Part shown: positions 35,561 through 47,265 of the stretch, piece after piece
Layout: every line of letters begins with the position of its first letter
Position numbering within the stretch: position 1 is the stretch's first letter
Origin: Furcasterigmium furcatum
Lineage: Eukaryota; Ascomycota; Sordariomycetes; Glomerellales; Plectosphaerellaceae
Direction of reading: 5' to 3'
Assembly: GCA_001599815.1 (NCBI GenBank)
Contig: BCIA01000003.1
Coordinates: 1,240,001-1,304,000, forward strand
DNA length: 64,000 bases
Made by a program: the position numbers and the translations under genes
Notes under the pieces: generated by a model
Database searches by the model: none
Told to the model about the DNA's origin: nothing
Seen by the model: the letters and a program-made list of their open reading frames with translations, nothing else

Positions 35561-38500
35561 ATGACTCGACCGAAGGTGCCCGCAGACAAACGTATCAGAA
35601 CAGCCCAGGCCTGTGAGACCTGCAAGCGGCGGAAGCAGAAGGTCAGTCAACCGCCATTTTCTTCCAGTACCATGCCCGCTGCCCATATTGCCGTGTCACC
35701 TTCGCATATTCTTGCCACAGAAATCGCCCGCTCGGCATTCCCCTGAGCCCCTATTGCCCGATCACGTCCCAGTGGACGTCGACTGCTTCCGAGTCGAGGC
35801 GTCGGTGACGGGGCTGGTATGCCCTGTCTGATTTTGTCAGATCAGACACCCGCGGACACTCGAGTCTTCTCCTGTCATACGCTCTTGTCAGTCGTTTTGT
35901 CTTGTCGCGCCGCATCTGACGGGCAATGGATCGCCGTTTCGCGCCGTACAGACGGCGCAGGTGACTGAGCCAGGTGGCGCTGCCATCTCACCGTCAGCTT
36001 CCCTGCCCAGCTTGTGATACTGACTCCTGCGTGGCAGTGTAATGGCCTCCATCCATGTAACACATGCACGAAGCGAAACCTGGAGTGTGAGTATAGGGGG
36101 AACGGCAGCAGTCGGGAATCTCTGGACATGGTTGACGAGCCCGCGGTCAAACGGCGGCACATTGATTCGAGCCCGCCAACCCGACCTCAAACTCTGCCTC
36201 AACTACCTCACATAACCCCTCCAATGGTGCACCCGCCTATAGCAGCGAGTCCTACTCTGAGAAGGGTCAGTACCGTGGACAGGGTCAAGGTCACCTTCGA
36301 CACGGAGCCGTCGAGCGAGACAGATGGTGAGCCGGGTACTGTTGACCAAGACCTCGAAATCCACTCCAGGAATAGCACCGTCTCTGGGCCGGACGAGGAA
36401 ACACAGCTCCTTCAGTCCACAAGGATGCTGCAAGATCCGACTGGACGACTTTGTAAGTCGCTCGCTGCGCTTGGAGACAGGCCGGGCACTGACAGATCAC
36501 CAGTATACGTTGGCGATTCAGCTTCATTGGCATACCTACAGCTTATCAGGATCATCGTGCAAGCAAGGACCGGCAGTAATGACTTCACTGATGACCCCGA
36601 TCGCCACAAAATCTTGGAGGCGCCCACAGAAGTGTTGGATAACTTCAAGCCACAGATACTGCCCGACATCGAAACCACCCGGGTGCTCACGGATGCTTTC
36701 TTCATTCACGTAGGCCTTGCTGATGCCCTGTGGACTTTCTGATTGCTGACCATTCAGCAGACCAGTGGCCTGATCGAGGTGCTTGACAGGGCTGCGTTCG
36801 AGGAAGCCGTCGATGCTTGCTACTCAAAGCCCCTCCAATCTCAGTCATCCTTTTTGTGTCTTCTGTACCTGGTTCTTGCAATTGGAACTGTCATGGGAAA
36901 CCCCGTTCCCAACTCACCTGCCGAAGCCATTTTCAGAGAGGTCCGAAGCCAGGAAAACAGGGAGGAGTACTTCTTCCGAACCGCCAAGCTTCTCGGGGAC
37001 CCTGTCACCGGCTTTGAGGATGCAGACTTCTGGTCGGTCCAAGCTCTTTCCCTCATGGCCGTCTACATGCTGGCCGTCTCGAAGCGCAACGCGGCATACG
37101 CATACTTCGGTGAGTCTCTTCTTTCCACAGGCGCCGAACCACCGCTGACCTGCTGTCGCAGGCATGGCTGTGCGGTCTGCCTTCGCACTGGGTCTTCACC
37201 GCGTTCACGAGAACCACTCCATCTTCACAAGCGAAGGCGTCAAACTCCGGAGGAACCTGTGGCGTAGCCTGTTCGTCCTCGACAAGTTTCTTTCGGCATC
37301 TCTCGGCCGGCCGGCGGCAATCGCCGAGGACGAATGCTCCTCAGATGCCCTGCTTGTCTTCGAGAAGAGAGGAAACGGCGAAGACAGCGCACTCGTCGAG
37401 GTTTCAGATGCCTCCAGCGGGCTGGATGCTGCCGTACGCAGCTGCCAGATCATCGGTCAGATCTTGAAAAAGATTTACGCTCGGCGACGCATTACCGTCC
37501 GCCTGGCAGCGGAGATTGCAGATCACTGCAAGGCCTGGAGCAACGGCCTCCACACATCGTTGGACTTCACTCAGATACAGGGCTACCAGCAGAATCCCTC
37601 AGCCTCGATTGCAGCCCTGCACGTCAACCTGCTCTATGCTCACTCGGTCATCTTGTTGACGCGACCTTTCTTCATCTGCCTGCTCATGAAGGTCCACAAC
37701 GAACGCAGCGGGCACAAGCTGCGGCAGACACGTTGGCACAACAAGATGACAAAGTACTGCCACGCGTGCTTCCTGGCCTCCAACCACACCATCAACCTTG
37801 CATATACGGCCTACAGGTACCGCATCTTGCCACAGCGAAACCCGTTTGTGATGTGAGTGCGAATCCCTTTTGGCAAATGGTCTATGTACTAACAAGCAAA
37901 CAGATACTTCTTGTTCGCTGCATGTCTTATCATCCTCAGCAACGAATTCGGTTCGGTGTACGAAAACCCAGCATACCGTGAATCCATCCGCGCATCGGTT
38001 GAAATTATGAAGTTTTGCGCCCAGACAGACAAGCAGGCCCAGCGGCTTTGGCACATCCTAAGCACCTTCGAAGCAGCGGTTGCCGAAGCCAAGACGGGGG
38101 GCGGTCTGGCAGCGCATTCGACACCAAGCTTTGGCCCCGGAAACCCACTGACTAGTATCTTCTTCACGCCCAGGAAGGCGTCCTTCAGCCAGTCCACCGG
38201 GATGAGCAGACCAGTGGCGCCACGGCCGAGTTTTGGCTCTGCTAACGGCTCCGCGCCGCATTACATGCCACCGGGGACGGGTGCCTCGCCGACGAGCAGC
38301 GCCGCGATCAGCAGCACCGGCTTTGACGCCACGGACTCCGTTGGAGGTGATGGCGAGGTGGATTTCGAGAGCTTCTTCGATCAGATGGCCGTGCCACAAT
38401 CCACCTTTGTCGCCACCAACAGTGCAAGCCATGACCATTCCCTGCCTGTGCAGCACGGGGCGATGCTCACTCCGATGCCGCACAAGAAGGGTGTGCCGAT

Positions 38501-38606
38501 TGCATTTGCAGGGTCTGCACCGAATGGGGGAGGGGGAGGGGGAGTGTATCCTCACCTGGCTGTCGCCCCTTTCTTTGCACCGGGGGAGTATCCGCGGGGA
38601 GAGTGA
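35561..38606 (+). CDS. Zn2Cys6 fungal transcription factor
   Basis: Six exons (35561-35641, 36038-36452, 36504-36709, 36758-37109, 37162-37852, 37904-38606) encode 815 aa. The first intron splits the zinc cluster: ACETCKRRKQK in exon 1 joins CNGLHPCNTCTKRNLECEY in exon 2, restoring C-x2-C-x6-C-x5-C-x2-C-x6-C. A nuclear-localisation-like KRRH follows. The fungal_trans middle-homology domain is recognisable (YVGDSASLAYLQLIR, then LWRSLFVLDKFLSASLGRPA at about residues 430-450). The C-terminus is Gly/Pro/Ser-rich. These proteins bind CGG-containing elements as dimers and control local catabolic or secondary-metabolite genes. It converges on the intradiol dioxygenase 353 bp away, a plausible target. 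The 396-bp first intron is long for this genome, so an additional small exon cannot be excluded. Confidence 0.85.
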
Positions 38607-38959
38607 CGAGACGGGGGTTTTGGGGAAAACGGGTGAGTAGGCAGTTGGGAGCCTGCGCGGTCGAGATCATGATATCTTTACATCTCCTCGATTCTAACGC
38701 TTACATAGTCCATCCGCAAAGGATTGGCACCGTGTTCTTATGATCCCTTTATAGATACCCCGGAGGCAGTATTGCCTGGACATCCCTTCGCTGATGGTAT
38801 GGCTTTAATTGAATCGACGTCTTGTCTGTTGGTTAGGTCTATGACCAGTTCTTCATTACCCCCGTGTCTATGTCCATGCCTGGAAGACCCCAAGCTGGGT
38901 ACGTAAGGCTTTCCATCTGAGCGATGAAGACACCCGCCCGCCTCCAACTGCTTTTAAAT
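38607..38959. other. Convergent 3' intergenic region
   Basis: 353 bp between the stops of the Zn2Cys6 regulator and the dioxygenase is AT-richer than the flanking genes and is likely made of 3' UTRs. No gene is seen. Confidence 0.5.
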
Positions 38960-40075
38960 CTACGCTGCTACATCCGACTCGGGAGTGCTCGTCTCCGCCT
39001 CGCAGAGCACAAAGTCAAACTCGAACTTCCACCGCGCCCCCCTGGGGTCGCGCTCGCCGTCCTCGAACGGCGCAAACTCAGCTGTCAGGTCCATCTTGAC
39101 CGCGAACACGGCATCATTGTCGATGTACTCGTCCTGCGCGTCGAAGAGCTGCGTCGTCAGGGTGCGGTAGCCCTCCCTGGAGACGATGAAGTGGATGGGC
39201 GCCGGGCGGTAGGGGTGGCGGTCGAGCAGGCGGAGGAGCTTCCCGGCGGCGCCGTCGTCGGGGATCGGGTACGGGGGCGGGCGGAGGCTGTAGAGGGAGT
39301 AATGGCCCGAGGCGTCGGTGGCGAAGCGGCCGCGGAGATGCATGTCGGGCTGGTGGGCGTCTTGCTGCTCGTACATGCCGTTGGGGGCGGCGTGCCAGAT
39401 GTCGAGGGTCTTGTTTGGGAGGGGGGCGCCGGAGGGGGAGAGGACGCGGCCGGAGAGGTGGGTGAGGGCCTCGGCGTAGGCGGGGGAGGAGGCGAGGAGG
39501 GACGGGCAGACGATGGAGGAGCCGCTGGGGAGGATGGGAGCGTTGGAGCGGTGGAAGGGGCCGAGGATGGCGGAGGAGGTCGAGGGGTGCAGGACAGGGG
39601 TGTCGTCGATGCCGTCGAGGGAGGGGATGTCCGGGGCGAGAGGGGTGCCCGTTTTCTGGATGGTGATCTCATCGACGAGGGCTTCGAGGCCGAGGACGTC
39701 GCAGAGGAGCTGGGTCTCGTTGCGGCGGTCGTTGGACATTTGGCCTGCCTCGTTGATCTGGGAGGTTGTCAGAGGTGGTTCAGGGGGAGTCGAGGGGGCT
39801 GGCAGACTCACGAGATCTACGCCGGCCAGCCATTCGTCTGTGGTCAGGTTGACTTCTCTGGCGAAGGCGTGGAGATGGTGAATGAGGGCTGGCATGACCT
39901 CGGCGAGGCGCGGGTTGGCCTTCTTGCCCGTGGAGGCGATGACCCTGGCCGTGAAGAGGGAGTCGTAGGCAGGCGAGGCAGTCTTCCCATTGATGTTACC
40001 GTGGCCGTCGGGCTTGGTCGTGTCTCCGTTGGTATACCCATTGGCATGGCCGTTGCCATTGGCGTGTCCGTTCAT
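38960..40075 (-). CDS. Intradiol ring-cleavage dioxygenase (catechol/hydroxyquinol type)
   Basis: Exons 40075-39812 and 39757-38960 flank a 54-bp in-frame intron (GTGAGT donor, CTGAC branch, CCCAG acceptor) and give 353 aa. An Asn/Gly-rich leader precedes the N-terminal helical dioxygenase domain (EWLAGVDL, NETQLLCDVLGLEALVDEI). The catalytic beta-core follows: LDIWHAAPNGMYEQQD (Tyr217), PPPYPIPDDGAAGKLL (Tyr251) and YRPAPIHFIVSREGYRTL (His277), then FDAQDEYIDNDAVFAVK. Intradiol enzymes cleave catechols or hydroxyquinol between the hydroxyls using Fe(III) held by two Tyr and two His. The usual RPAHIHF reads RPAPIHF here, so the first His ligand appears to be Pro275. Other core residues are kept. 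It could be inactive, altered, or use another ligand. No signal peptide, so probably cytosolic. Confidence 0.88.
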   Translation of the reverse strand: MNGHANGNGHANGYTNGDTTKPDGHGNINGKTASPAYDSLFTARVIASTGKKANPRLAEVMPALIHHLHAFAREVNLTTDEWLAGVDLVSLPAPSTPPEPPLTTSQINEAGQMSNDRRNETQLLCDVLGLEALVDEITIQKTGTPLAPDIPSLDGIDDTPVLHPSTSSAILGPFHRSNAPILPSGSSIVCPSLLASSPAYAEALTHLSGRVLSPSGAPLPNKTLDIWHAAPNGMYEQQDAHQPDMHLRGRFATDASGHYSLYSLRPPPYPIPDDGAAGKLLRLLDRHPYRPAPIHFIVSREGYRTLTTQLFDAQDEYIDNDAVFAVKMDLTAEFAPFEDGERDPRGARWKFEFDFVLCEAETSTPESDVAA

Positions 40076-40701
40076 GGCTGCGGCGAGGAGAGGTGACGGC
40101 CTCCGAAAGTTGTGTGGTGGTGGGCAGGAGATGTTGTTGGATGCTGCCTTCTCCGCAGAGCAGAACGGCTAACGATACCAGGAGCAGTTTCTAGGTACTA
40201 CCTCTTGCTAAGATGCATGTGAGATGACACCACTTGGCACCGATGAACGGCCCAGCAAACGACTCGAGAACGCCACGGATGACGATCAGCTGCTTATCGA
40301 TGATTAGAGTTCAAGCCTCTCACCAGTCAAAACGTGCCGCTGGACGATGAAGAGATCACGACCTGACTAATCCCGGGACTTGGACGGCAGTCTACGTCCG
40401 TTCATGCACCGATCCGTCTGGACATCGAGACATCCGTCTCAATGCTGTGGAAGATTGCATCTTCATCGACCATCCAAACTCCCCTGAGGCGCGTAGGGGT
40501 GGGTTCACGCAGGTACAGCCTCCCGTCCCGGCCGTCCGGCAGCAGCGAGGTGTAACCGGGACGCACCTGAGGCCACGGGGCGCGGAAGGGTTGGTGGACG
40601 GAGAAGGAAGAAGAATAATGCACATGTCCGAGAATCTGGCGCCATGAGCGGGTACGAGCACTAACGCGTGAATATCATGTCGTGTTGTTCTAGATCAAAG
40701 G
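40076..40701. other. Intergenic region between dioxygenase and glycosidase
   Basis: 626 bp upstream of the dioxygenase and downstream of the glycosidase. I see no open frame with protein character. It probably contains the dioxygenase promoter. Confidence 0.5.
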
Positions 40702-42446
40702 CTAGTCAGAGATGGAATAAAACGACACCTCTCCAATCATGGTCCTCGCAGGAATCGTCACGCAGATGGGGAACCCGCCGTAGTCCGGGTCCTCGTTGGG
40801 CATCATGACCCTGCTGCCGCCACCCGTCTCATCTCCGTTGAGCCAGCGGCTCGTCTTCAAGGTCCCCGCCTCCTCGTCCTCGACGACCTTCTCCTCGAAC
40901 TTGAGGATCCCCGTGAACGTGCTGCCCTCGGACGTCGACTTGGCGCGGACCTGGAAGCCCCAGCCGATGAGCAGGAACTTGCCCCCACCCTGGTGGATGA
41001 CCATGCCCGCGCCGGGGCCGGCCTTTCCGAACACGAAGCACCGCTCGATGGTGATGTCGAAGCCACCCCAGGTCCGCTGGACGACGGGGCTGGGGTCCTT
41101 GGCGCCGGGGTCGCTCGGGAGCTCGTCGAAGAAGAACCCGACGGAGGTGTTGGGGCGGCGCTGGGCCTCGAGCACGATGGTGGAGACAGACTTGAGCAGG
41201 CCGTAGTGCTTGGTGAAGGGGTTCGTGGCGGGCTCGAGCGTGTCGATGCCGAAGGGGGCGACGCCCATGGCGGCATAGGTGCCGTAGGCCACCCAGGCGC
41301 GGCGCGCACCGTAGTCGTCGCGGCGCTGCTCGGGGATGAAGAGCGGCTGGTTGCGGTGGCGGTACTTGGCGCAGGAGCTGGGATAGTCATTCAGGTAGAT
41401 GTCAGGGCCGAGGAAGTCCAGGTTCGAGGCGAATTTCATCCAGATGTCCATGACATTGCTCACGGCGCCGCCGGAGGGGTAGTCGCCCGGCATGCCACCG
41501 CCGCCAACGACGATGGGGAAGTCATTGTCCGAGTCCTCTCCAACATAGTTCATCCACATGTTGGTGTAGTAAGGGATGGGGTACTCCTTCTTTCCGGCAG
41601 CGGCAACCTCGTTGAGATAGAGCGCGTAGTGGTAGGCCATGAAGAGCTCGTCTGTCCTGGGCCCCTTGCCGAACACCGATTCCCAGTCTCCGCTGTGGGT
41701 CGACTCATCTTGAGAGTTGAACTTTGTCAGGTTCAGCTTCTTAATGTCGTTGTGCAGGTGGTCCCAATCCGAGGCGAGGTACTTGGTGAGCTCTGAGGGC
41801 ACCGGCTCACGGAACGCCTTCTCGGCATGCACCGATCCGTCTCTCGAATCTCCGAGGAGACCGGTCTCGTTCTCAACCTGAACCATCAAGACAGTCGAGT
41901 GAGCCTCGTCGAACTCCTTGAGATGGCTCATGAGTTGACCGAAGGCTTTGGCGTCGGCCTTGCGGGCCTCCGGGTGGAAGATGGAGAGGACATCGCCCGT
42001 CTCGAGCACGCCCCCCGCCTTGCGGAGTTTTGCGCGCGGGAACCGCTTGGGATCTGTCTTGACCCATCCAGGGACGTATGTGGAAATTCCTTTGCCTGAT
42101 CAGCCGAGATATCTTCACACCAGGGATGGGGTCACATACCGTTCTTGAAGGAGCCGAACCAGAGCAGCACGAGGTGGAGGTTATGTTTGCGCGCGCCAAG
42201 GATAACCTCATCGAGGACAGAAAAGTCGAACGTGCCCTCCTCGGGCTCGATCATCTCCCAGGATACGCTGCCGAGGAGGGTGTTGACGCTGGTGTCGACC
42301 ATCTTCTGCCAGACAGTGTCCATGTAGTCTGGGCCGCTCAGGGATGAGTTCTGCAGCTCTCCGGCGCGGATGAGAAGGGGCTTTCCCTTCACGACGATCT
42401 GCTTCGACCATTCCGTGTCGACGAGGTGAGGGATGGTGGTCGTCAT
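40702..42446 (-). CDS. GH35/DUF5597-type beta-galactosidase-like glycoside hydrolase
   Basis: Exons 42446-42140 and 42095-40702 are joined across a 44-bp intron (GTATGT donor, CTGATCAG end) and give 566 aa. The N-terminal TIM-barrel sequence shows the GH35-like order: KGKPLLIRAGELQNSS, then VNTLLGSVSWEMIEPEEG, then LVLLWFGSFKNG, then VLMVQVENETGLLGD with the candidate acid/base Glu. LFIPEQRRDD supplies a candidate nucleophile Glu. The C-terminal beta-rich part, from about residue 430, fits the DUF5597 region of bacterial and fungal relatives. No signal peptide is present, so the substrate is probably an imported oligosaccharide or glycoside; beta-galactoside specificity is a family guess. It is divergent from a Zn2Cys6 regulator with 572 bp shared upstream DNA, suggesting control by that regulator. 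Confidence 0.83.
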
Positions 42447-43018
42447 GTTGGCGAGGGTCTCTGATAAGGATGGTGAGAATGGAACCTTTGGGAGAGCACG
42501 ACGAAGTTGGATGGAGCAGCAATCAGCGACAGCGCGGAAGATGAGAACGAGGGGGGCCCGTCTTATACTTCTTGCCCGTCTCTGGTGTCGTTGCCTTGGT
42601 CTTCGACGACGCCGTCATGCGAGGAGACTGGACCATGCGAGCTGCGAAGCATCCGGGGCAGCTGGGGAACAACTGACATGATTGGCCTCGGCTCCGTAGA
42701 CCGGGACTCAGGGGTGGATATACCGTGAGTCGACGTGGGGATGGTCACTCACAGAAGACCATTCCATCGTGAACTCGGGTTGTCGGGGTGGGAGAACGTG
42801 TGTTGGAGTCGGAGAAACTGAGGACTTGACCCCTCAAAACCACGTCAGGGGTTGGACCTGGGGCGAAAAGACGCTAAGAAAGGCGCTAAAATAGTGGGAT
42901 TATGGGCCCATGGCGCCTTCCTCGGGTTATAAACCACTGAGAAGCGCCCATTTCCGGGGTCGACATCCGTCCGAAAGAGGAGGAACCGAGAGCATCTCTC
43001 CTTCCCACTTACACCACC
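42447..43018. other. Bidirectional promoter region between glycosidase and regulator
   Basis: 572 bp of shared upstream DNA lies between divergent genes. The only clear core-promoter element is a TATA-like TTATAAAC near 42928 serving the regulator. No gene is seen. Confidence 0.5.
42928..42935 (+). promoter_or_regulatory. Candidate TATA element of the second Zn2Cys6 gene
   Basis: TTATAAAC lies about 85-90 bp upstream of the ATG at 43019, a usual distance for fungal TATA elements. It is a pattern match only. Confidence 0.4.
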
Positions 43019-44741
43019 ATGAAGACTCCCAAGGCATGTCGGCAATGTCGCGACAGCAAACGAAAATGCACCCGCCTCGCCCAGGCAGCGGGAGAGCCAT
43101 GCGATCAGTGTCAGAAGAGAAGCCTTTCGTGCACTGGCATCTTCGGCTCTCACCCCAAGACACTGTCACCGGCCGTGTTGCTCCCGAAGCAAGACCTTGA
43201 GACTCGAGCTGAAGCCGACACCAGGACATCACAGGAGGATCTAGGTCCCGCGGACGTCTCTCCTGGCGAGGCCGTAGTTCTCGTCGATTACTATCTTGAC
43301 AAACTGCACAACCGGCCGGCCAGCCTGTTCCACCCGTCCCGACTGCGGAAGCAGGTCCGAGAATGTTCGCTCAACAGGGCCCTGCTGCTGGCAATATGCA
43401 GCATGGGCTCCAGGTTCTCACCTGATGAAGAGATCCGAGCCCGCGAGATTAGCCTCATGAACGAGTCGAAAAGACTGCTCCTGGCTGACTTGGAGAACAT
43501 CTGCCTGGAGAACGTCCAGACCTGCATCATGATCGCCAACCTCTCCGCCGCCCACCTCAAACCGTCTTCTGAGGCGTTGTTCTTCCGTGAGACTCCTTCA
43601 GTTCTCTCTTATGCGGGAACTTACTGATGATATCAAGGAATCGCCATCAGCATGTATCAGGTAATGGCCATTGGAGCAACCGCATGGCCCGATGATGTTA
43701 TCGAAACAGAGGCCCGGCGACGAACGTGGTGGACACTGTTCATGGCCGACAGGTGGTCCTCCTCCGGTCTTGGCTTGCACCGCCAAATCGGGGACTTCGG
43801 GATGGCCGTCGACCTGCCCATGGACGAGGCTGTCTTTGAATCGCTGTCGCCCGACGCGACATACCTGGAAGTTCAGTGGCAGCCCGGCATCTGGGCACAG
43901 ATGATCTCCCTCGTTCAGCTCTTCGGGCCGATCCAAGACCTGAATCGCCGTTCCGCGCAAGGCAACGTCGACACCAAGGAATTGGAGGTCGCAGTTGCCT
44001 CGTTGTCGCAACAGCTGGCGAACTGGGAGCAAATTCTGCCGGTCGAAATGCAGATGGGTCAGGAGAACCTCGAGACGCACTGTCGAAGGGGCACCGGCGG
44101 GCCATTCGTGGCTCTACATCTGGGCTATCATCACTACGCGACGCTGCTGTACTTCCGCTTCCTGGAGCCCCAGCCGTCGATGTCCTGCGACACTGATCAC
44201 TATCGCGGGAAGTGCAAGTACCACGCCTCCTCTTACAGTCGCCTCCTGAGCCTCGCCAGATCGAGAGGAGACTGCGAAGTAGTCTACTTTACGGTCGGCC
44301 ACATGGCCGTGGTATCATCGTCAGTCCTGCTACACACGCTCCTCTTCGGCGAAGAGGAGGACCTCGACGATGCGCGAAATGCGATGAATGCGAATTTTGA
44401 GGCCATCATCGAGCTGAGCCAGTACTGGCCAAACACTGCCCCAATGGTGGGCACATCTTCCATGCCAATCCTAGAGTAAGACGCTGACTTTCGTTCAGAT
44501 ACAGCGGTTGGTAACATTCCAAAACTTCTGCTTGCTTTCCACGGACTCCAAGACCCATCAGTTGGACGGGTGGATGGTACGGTTCCTGATCGAGTATTCC
44601 CTCCCCCTTGAGGAGAAGGACATTCAGCCGGTCAAGTCTGCCATGCACCTCGACGTCGACAGCATCTCGGCACGCACGCAGGTTCTCACCGAGCAAGGGA
44701 GATACACCGCCTTCGGGGCAGAGTACTCTTTCGTAACGTGA
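43019..44741 (+). CDS. Zn2Cys6 fungal transcription factor
   Basis: Three exons (43019-43586, 43638-44446, 44499-44741) encode 539 aa. The N-terminal zinc cluster begins ACRQCRDSKRKC at residue 6, and its second half is CDQCQKRSLSC; the spacing is C-x2-C-x6-C-x10-C-x2-C-x6-C. The fungal_trans domain follows: VDYYLDKLHNRPASLFHPS and ALLLAICSMGSRFS, then MYQVMAIGATAWPDDVIETE and RRRTWWTLFMADRWSSSGLG. Intron signals are regular. This regulator starts divergently from the GH35-type glycosidase and is followed by a polytopic membrane protein on the same strand. Control of the glycosidase is the natural hypothesis. It is short for the family, but the middle homology region is complete. Confidence 0.86.
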
Positions 44742-44900
44742 AGTTCGCCCAGGCCCGAGGAACAGGCTTATGACTGAGACCCTTTTGCATTCCGGCCTTC
44801 AGCTCGATGGCGCCCCTGGAGAATTCTTGCTTGATTCGCGACACGTTCCATGGCCAGCGTCTTCACTCGACCGAGCGCACCAGATGGAGAACCATCACAA

Positions 44901-44908
44901 TATAAGAA
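44901..44908 (+). promoter_or_regulatory. Candidate TATA element of the membrane-protein gene
   Basis: TATAAGAA lies about 90 bp upstream of the ATG at 44994. It is the best core-promoter match in the 252-bp gap after the regulator. Confidence 0.35.
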
Positions 44909-44993
44909 ACCTCTTTCCTCAACCTCTTTCTCACTTGACAGTCCTGTCTGCAAACACCAGAGGCTTTCCATCATAAATCTTCAATGCGTCAAG

Positions 44994-47116
44994 ATGGGCG
45001 AGTGCAACCGCAATTATAGCTGCTCCGACCTCCCAACCCTGGAGCCGTATGCAGACATCTCGGGCCCTGGGGTGAGTCAATTATTCTGCTCCGTCAATTC
45101 AGAGTGTCAAGCCTGACAGCACAGGTCATAATCGGATTCATCGGGAATGCATATCTCTCCTTGCTCATTCTGATACTGTATTACGTCCTCGCTTTCAACC
45201 CACAGCGGTACCAACAGAGCTTCATCTCCGTTCGCCATACATGCATTTGCAATGCAGAACCCTCTTCAGATCAAGGCGCGCGGCTTCTTGATCAGGACGC
45301 TGCGTGGTGGAGGCCAAACTCCCTCGACTTCTGGGTCATCAACGTGATTCGGCCCTGGCTCAAGGAGAACTTACTACGCTCTTGGGACGAGGATCACCTC
45401 GAGCAGTGTTTCGTATCTGTAGGTGCCACTGTCAGCTTCTCACTGGCTTGTGCTGAATCATCTCTGCAGTCTATCATAAACATGTGCGATCTCCAGATCC
45501 TCTCGGGGATGTGTATCCTTGTCAGCGGCTACATCCTGCTCCCATGCGGACTGAGCTCCTTCCATTGGAGTGCCTTGGTATCCCTCGCCTGGTTTGCTAG
45601 CGGCACCCACCTGTCCGGCCTAATGGCCCTCCGGCAGTATCTGAACTGCTATCGGTGGGAGTGGTACACCCGACTCGTCCTCGTCCTCGCCTTCCTCGCC
45701 CTCCTCCTTGCCGCCATCATCCCAACACTTTTTTTTGATTGGAAAGCCCCTGTGGACTTGAGCAATCCGTTTCGATCTATGAAATACCCTTCGTCACCAG
45801 CGATCTGTTCCTACAACGCGGCCTTCTATATGGAAGAGAGCTGGACCAGCTCTGGGTACATAAATGAGTCTATGTCCTATTCAAGCGTCATATTCCAGCA
45901 GGGGATCTACTCAGTGCTACTGCTGGCATATGGCTTCGTGACAAGTTTCTGCCGTCTGTCGAAACCAGCCACAAGGTTCATCGCCACACGGTTGAAGCGG
46001 CCGCTCAAAGTTTTGTCCCAGCGTTGCTTGGCCAGGCTGCAAAACGTCTCAAGGGGGCGTGAACACAATGCCAATGTCGACACCTGTCTCGCCTGGGAAT
46101 ATTTTGTCATTCTCCCAGTCTTGGCCGGAGTTTTCTTAGTGCGCATCCACATGGGTTTGTTTGGTTCCATGATTTTCGAGGTACGCAGGCTCCCTCCCAT
46201 CATGCTGAGGAGCTTCAGGGTTCCAGGTTGCTCATACCTTCTGTCGTTAGATTGCGTGGTTACTCGCCCTGATAGGATGGGGCACCCTTCAAGTCCATGC
46301 CTCCCGTACGTGGCCCTACGACATCGGGCATCCATACGAGAAAGAACTCGCGGCAGTGATACGAGAAGAGAAAGCTTGGAACTTTGGCCAGATCCTGCCC
46401 ATGTTGCTTCTCGTCGGTCCTCTGGTCATGATTGCGAGAACCTTTATGACGAGGGATCAGAGACGCCGACCAATGCCTGCGTCATTATTCTCAAGCGGCG
46501 AGGACATAGGAGACAGCCGGCCAACTACTCTACAACAAGACCTGTATGGCATGGCATTGTGGCTGGGCCCAGCTGTCATGCAGAGTTTCTTGGGCCAATA
46601 CAGCCTTGCCGTGGGTTCCTTGGAATTTACTACTTCAGGTTCTATGAGTTTGAGAATTCTGCGTTCTCGCTCTGGGACATATGAGTACTGAATTATCAGC
46701 TGGCAGTTTACGCCCTGTTCTACCTGCCCACGGCGTCGTTCTTCTCCATACTATTTGGACTCGGACATTTGGATGCGACCCACGCCGAGACTGCTACCAC
46801 CTCAAAGTGGCGTGTATGGCTCCCGTTCCTGGCCGTCGGCTGGGCGATTCAAGAATTGCTCATGTCCATTTATTACCTGGTACTTTTGTACGGCCCGTTC
46901 TTGGGCTCTGTTTCCATGGATCTCACTAATGTGGTTGCCTTCCGTAGGCTCGGGCGCGCCACGTTCATTGTGTTTGGCTCGTCGGCGGCGACTTTTCTGT
47001 TCCTCTGCTACGAAGCGTGCTTCTTCCTCTTCAGGGCGCGCATCAAGTCGACATTAGGGGTCTCGGGAGAGGTCGTGCTTGGAAGCGATAGGTATTTCCG
47101 GGTTCTTCTGGATTAG
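44994..47116 (+). CDS. Polytopic membrane protein of unknown function
   Basis: Five exons (44994-45071, 45125-45418, 45470-46180, 46251-46610, 46700-47116) encode 619 aa. The N-terminus MGECNRNYSCSDLPTLEPYADISG looks extracellular and is followed by a hydrophobic helix (VIIGFIGNAYLSLLILILYY). Further hydrophobic segments follow at about residues 140-230, 280-300, 360-410 and 480-600, making about eight to ten membrane spans. The soluble loop with CFVSSIINMCDLQILSGM (Cys-Asp-x-Gln-Ile) recalls a membrane-protein family common in Sordariomycetes with no assigned role that I know. The last intron (46611-46699) is the least certain; its frame contains protein-like sequence, see findings. The gene converges on the MFS permease with 149 bp between stops. 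A transport or sensing role is guesswork. Confidence 0.7.
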
Positions 47117-47265
47117 CCTTCCTGCGTAGCATTGATACGAAGGCCTCTCTGTCTCCGGAGAGCGCATCACTGCAAAACACTTTGATATTATGACAAAGAA
47201 CTATAGACCGCGGACGATGCTGCTGTGAACAAGCGCCTCAGAGCATCCGGCGCCGCGCCTTCGAC

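Noticed and set aside
38924..40096. 390-codon plus-strand frame across the dioxygenase
   Set aside because: Exact antisense shadow of the recognised dioxygenase; Gly/Glu/Val-rich by reverse complement of its codon bias.
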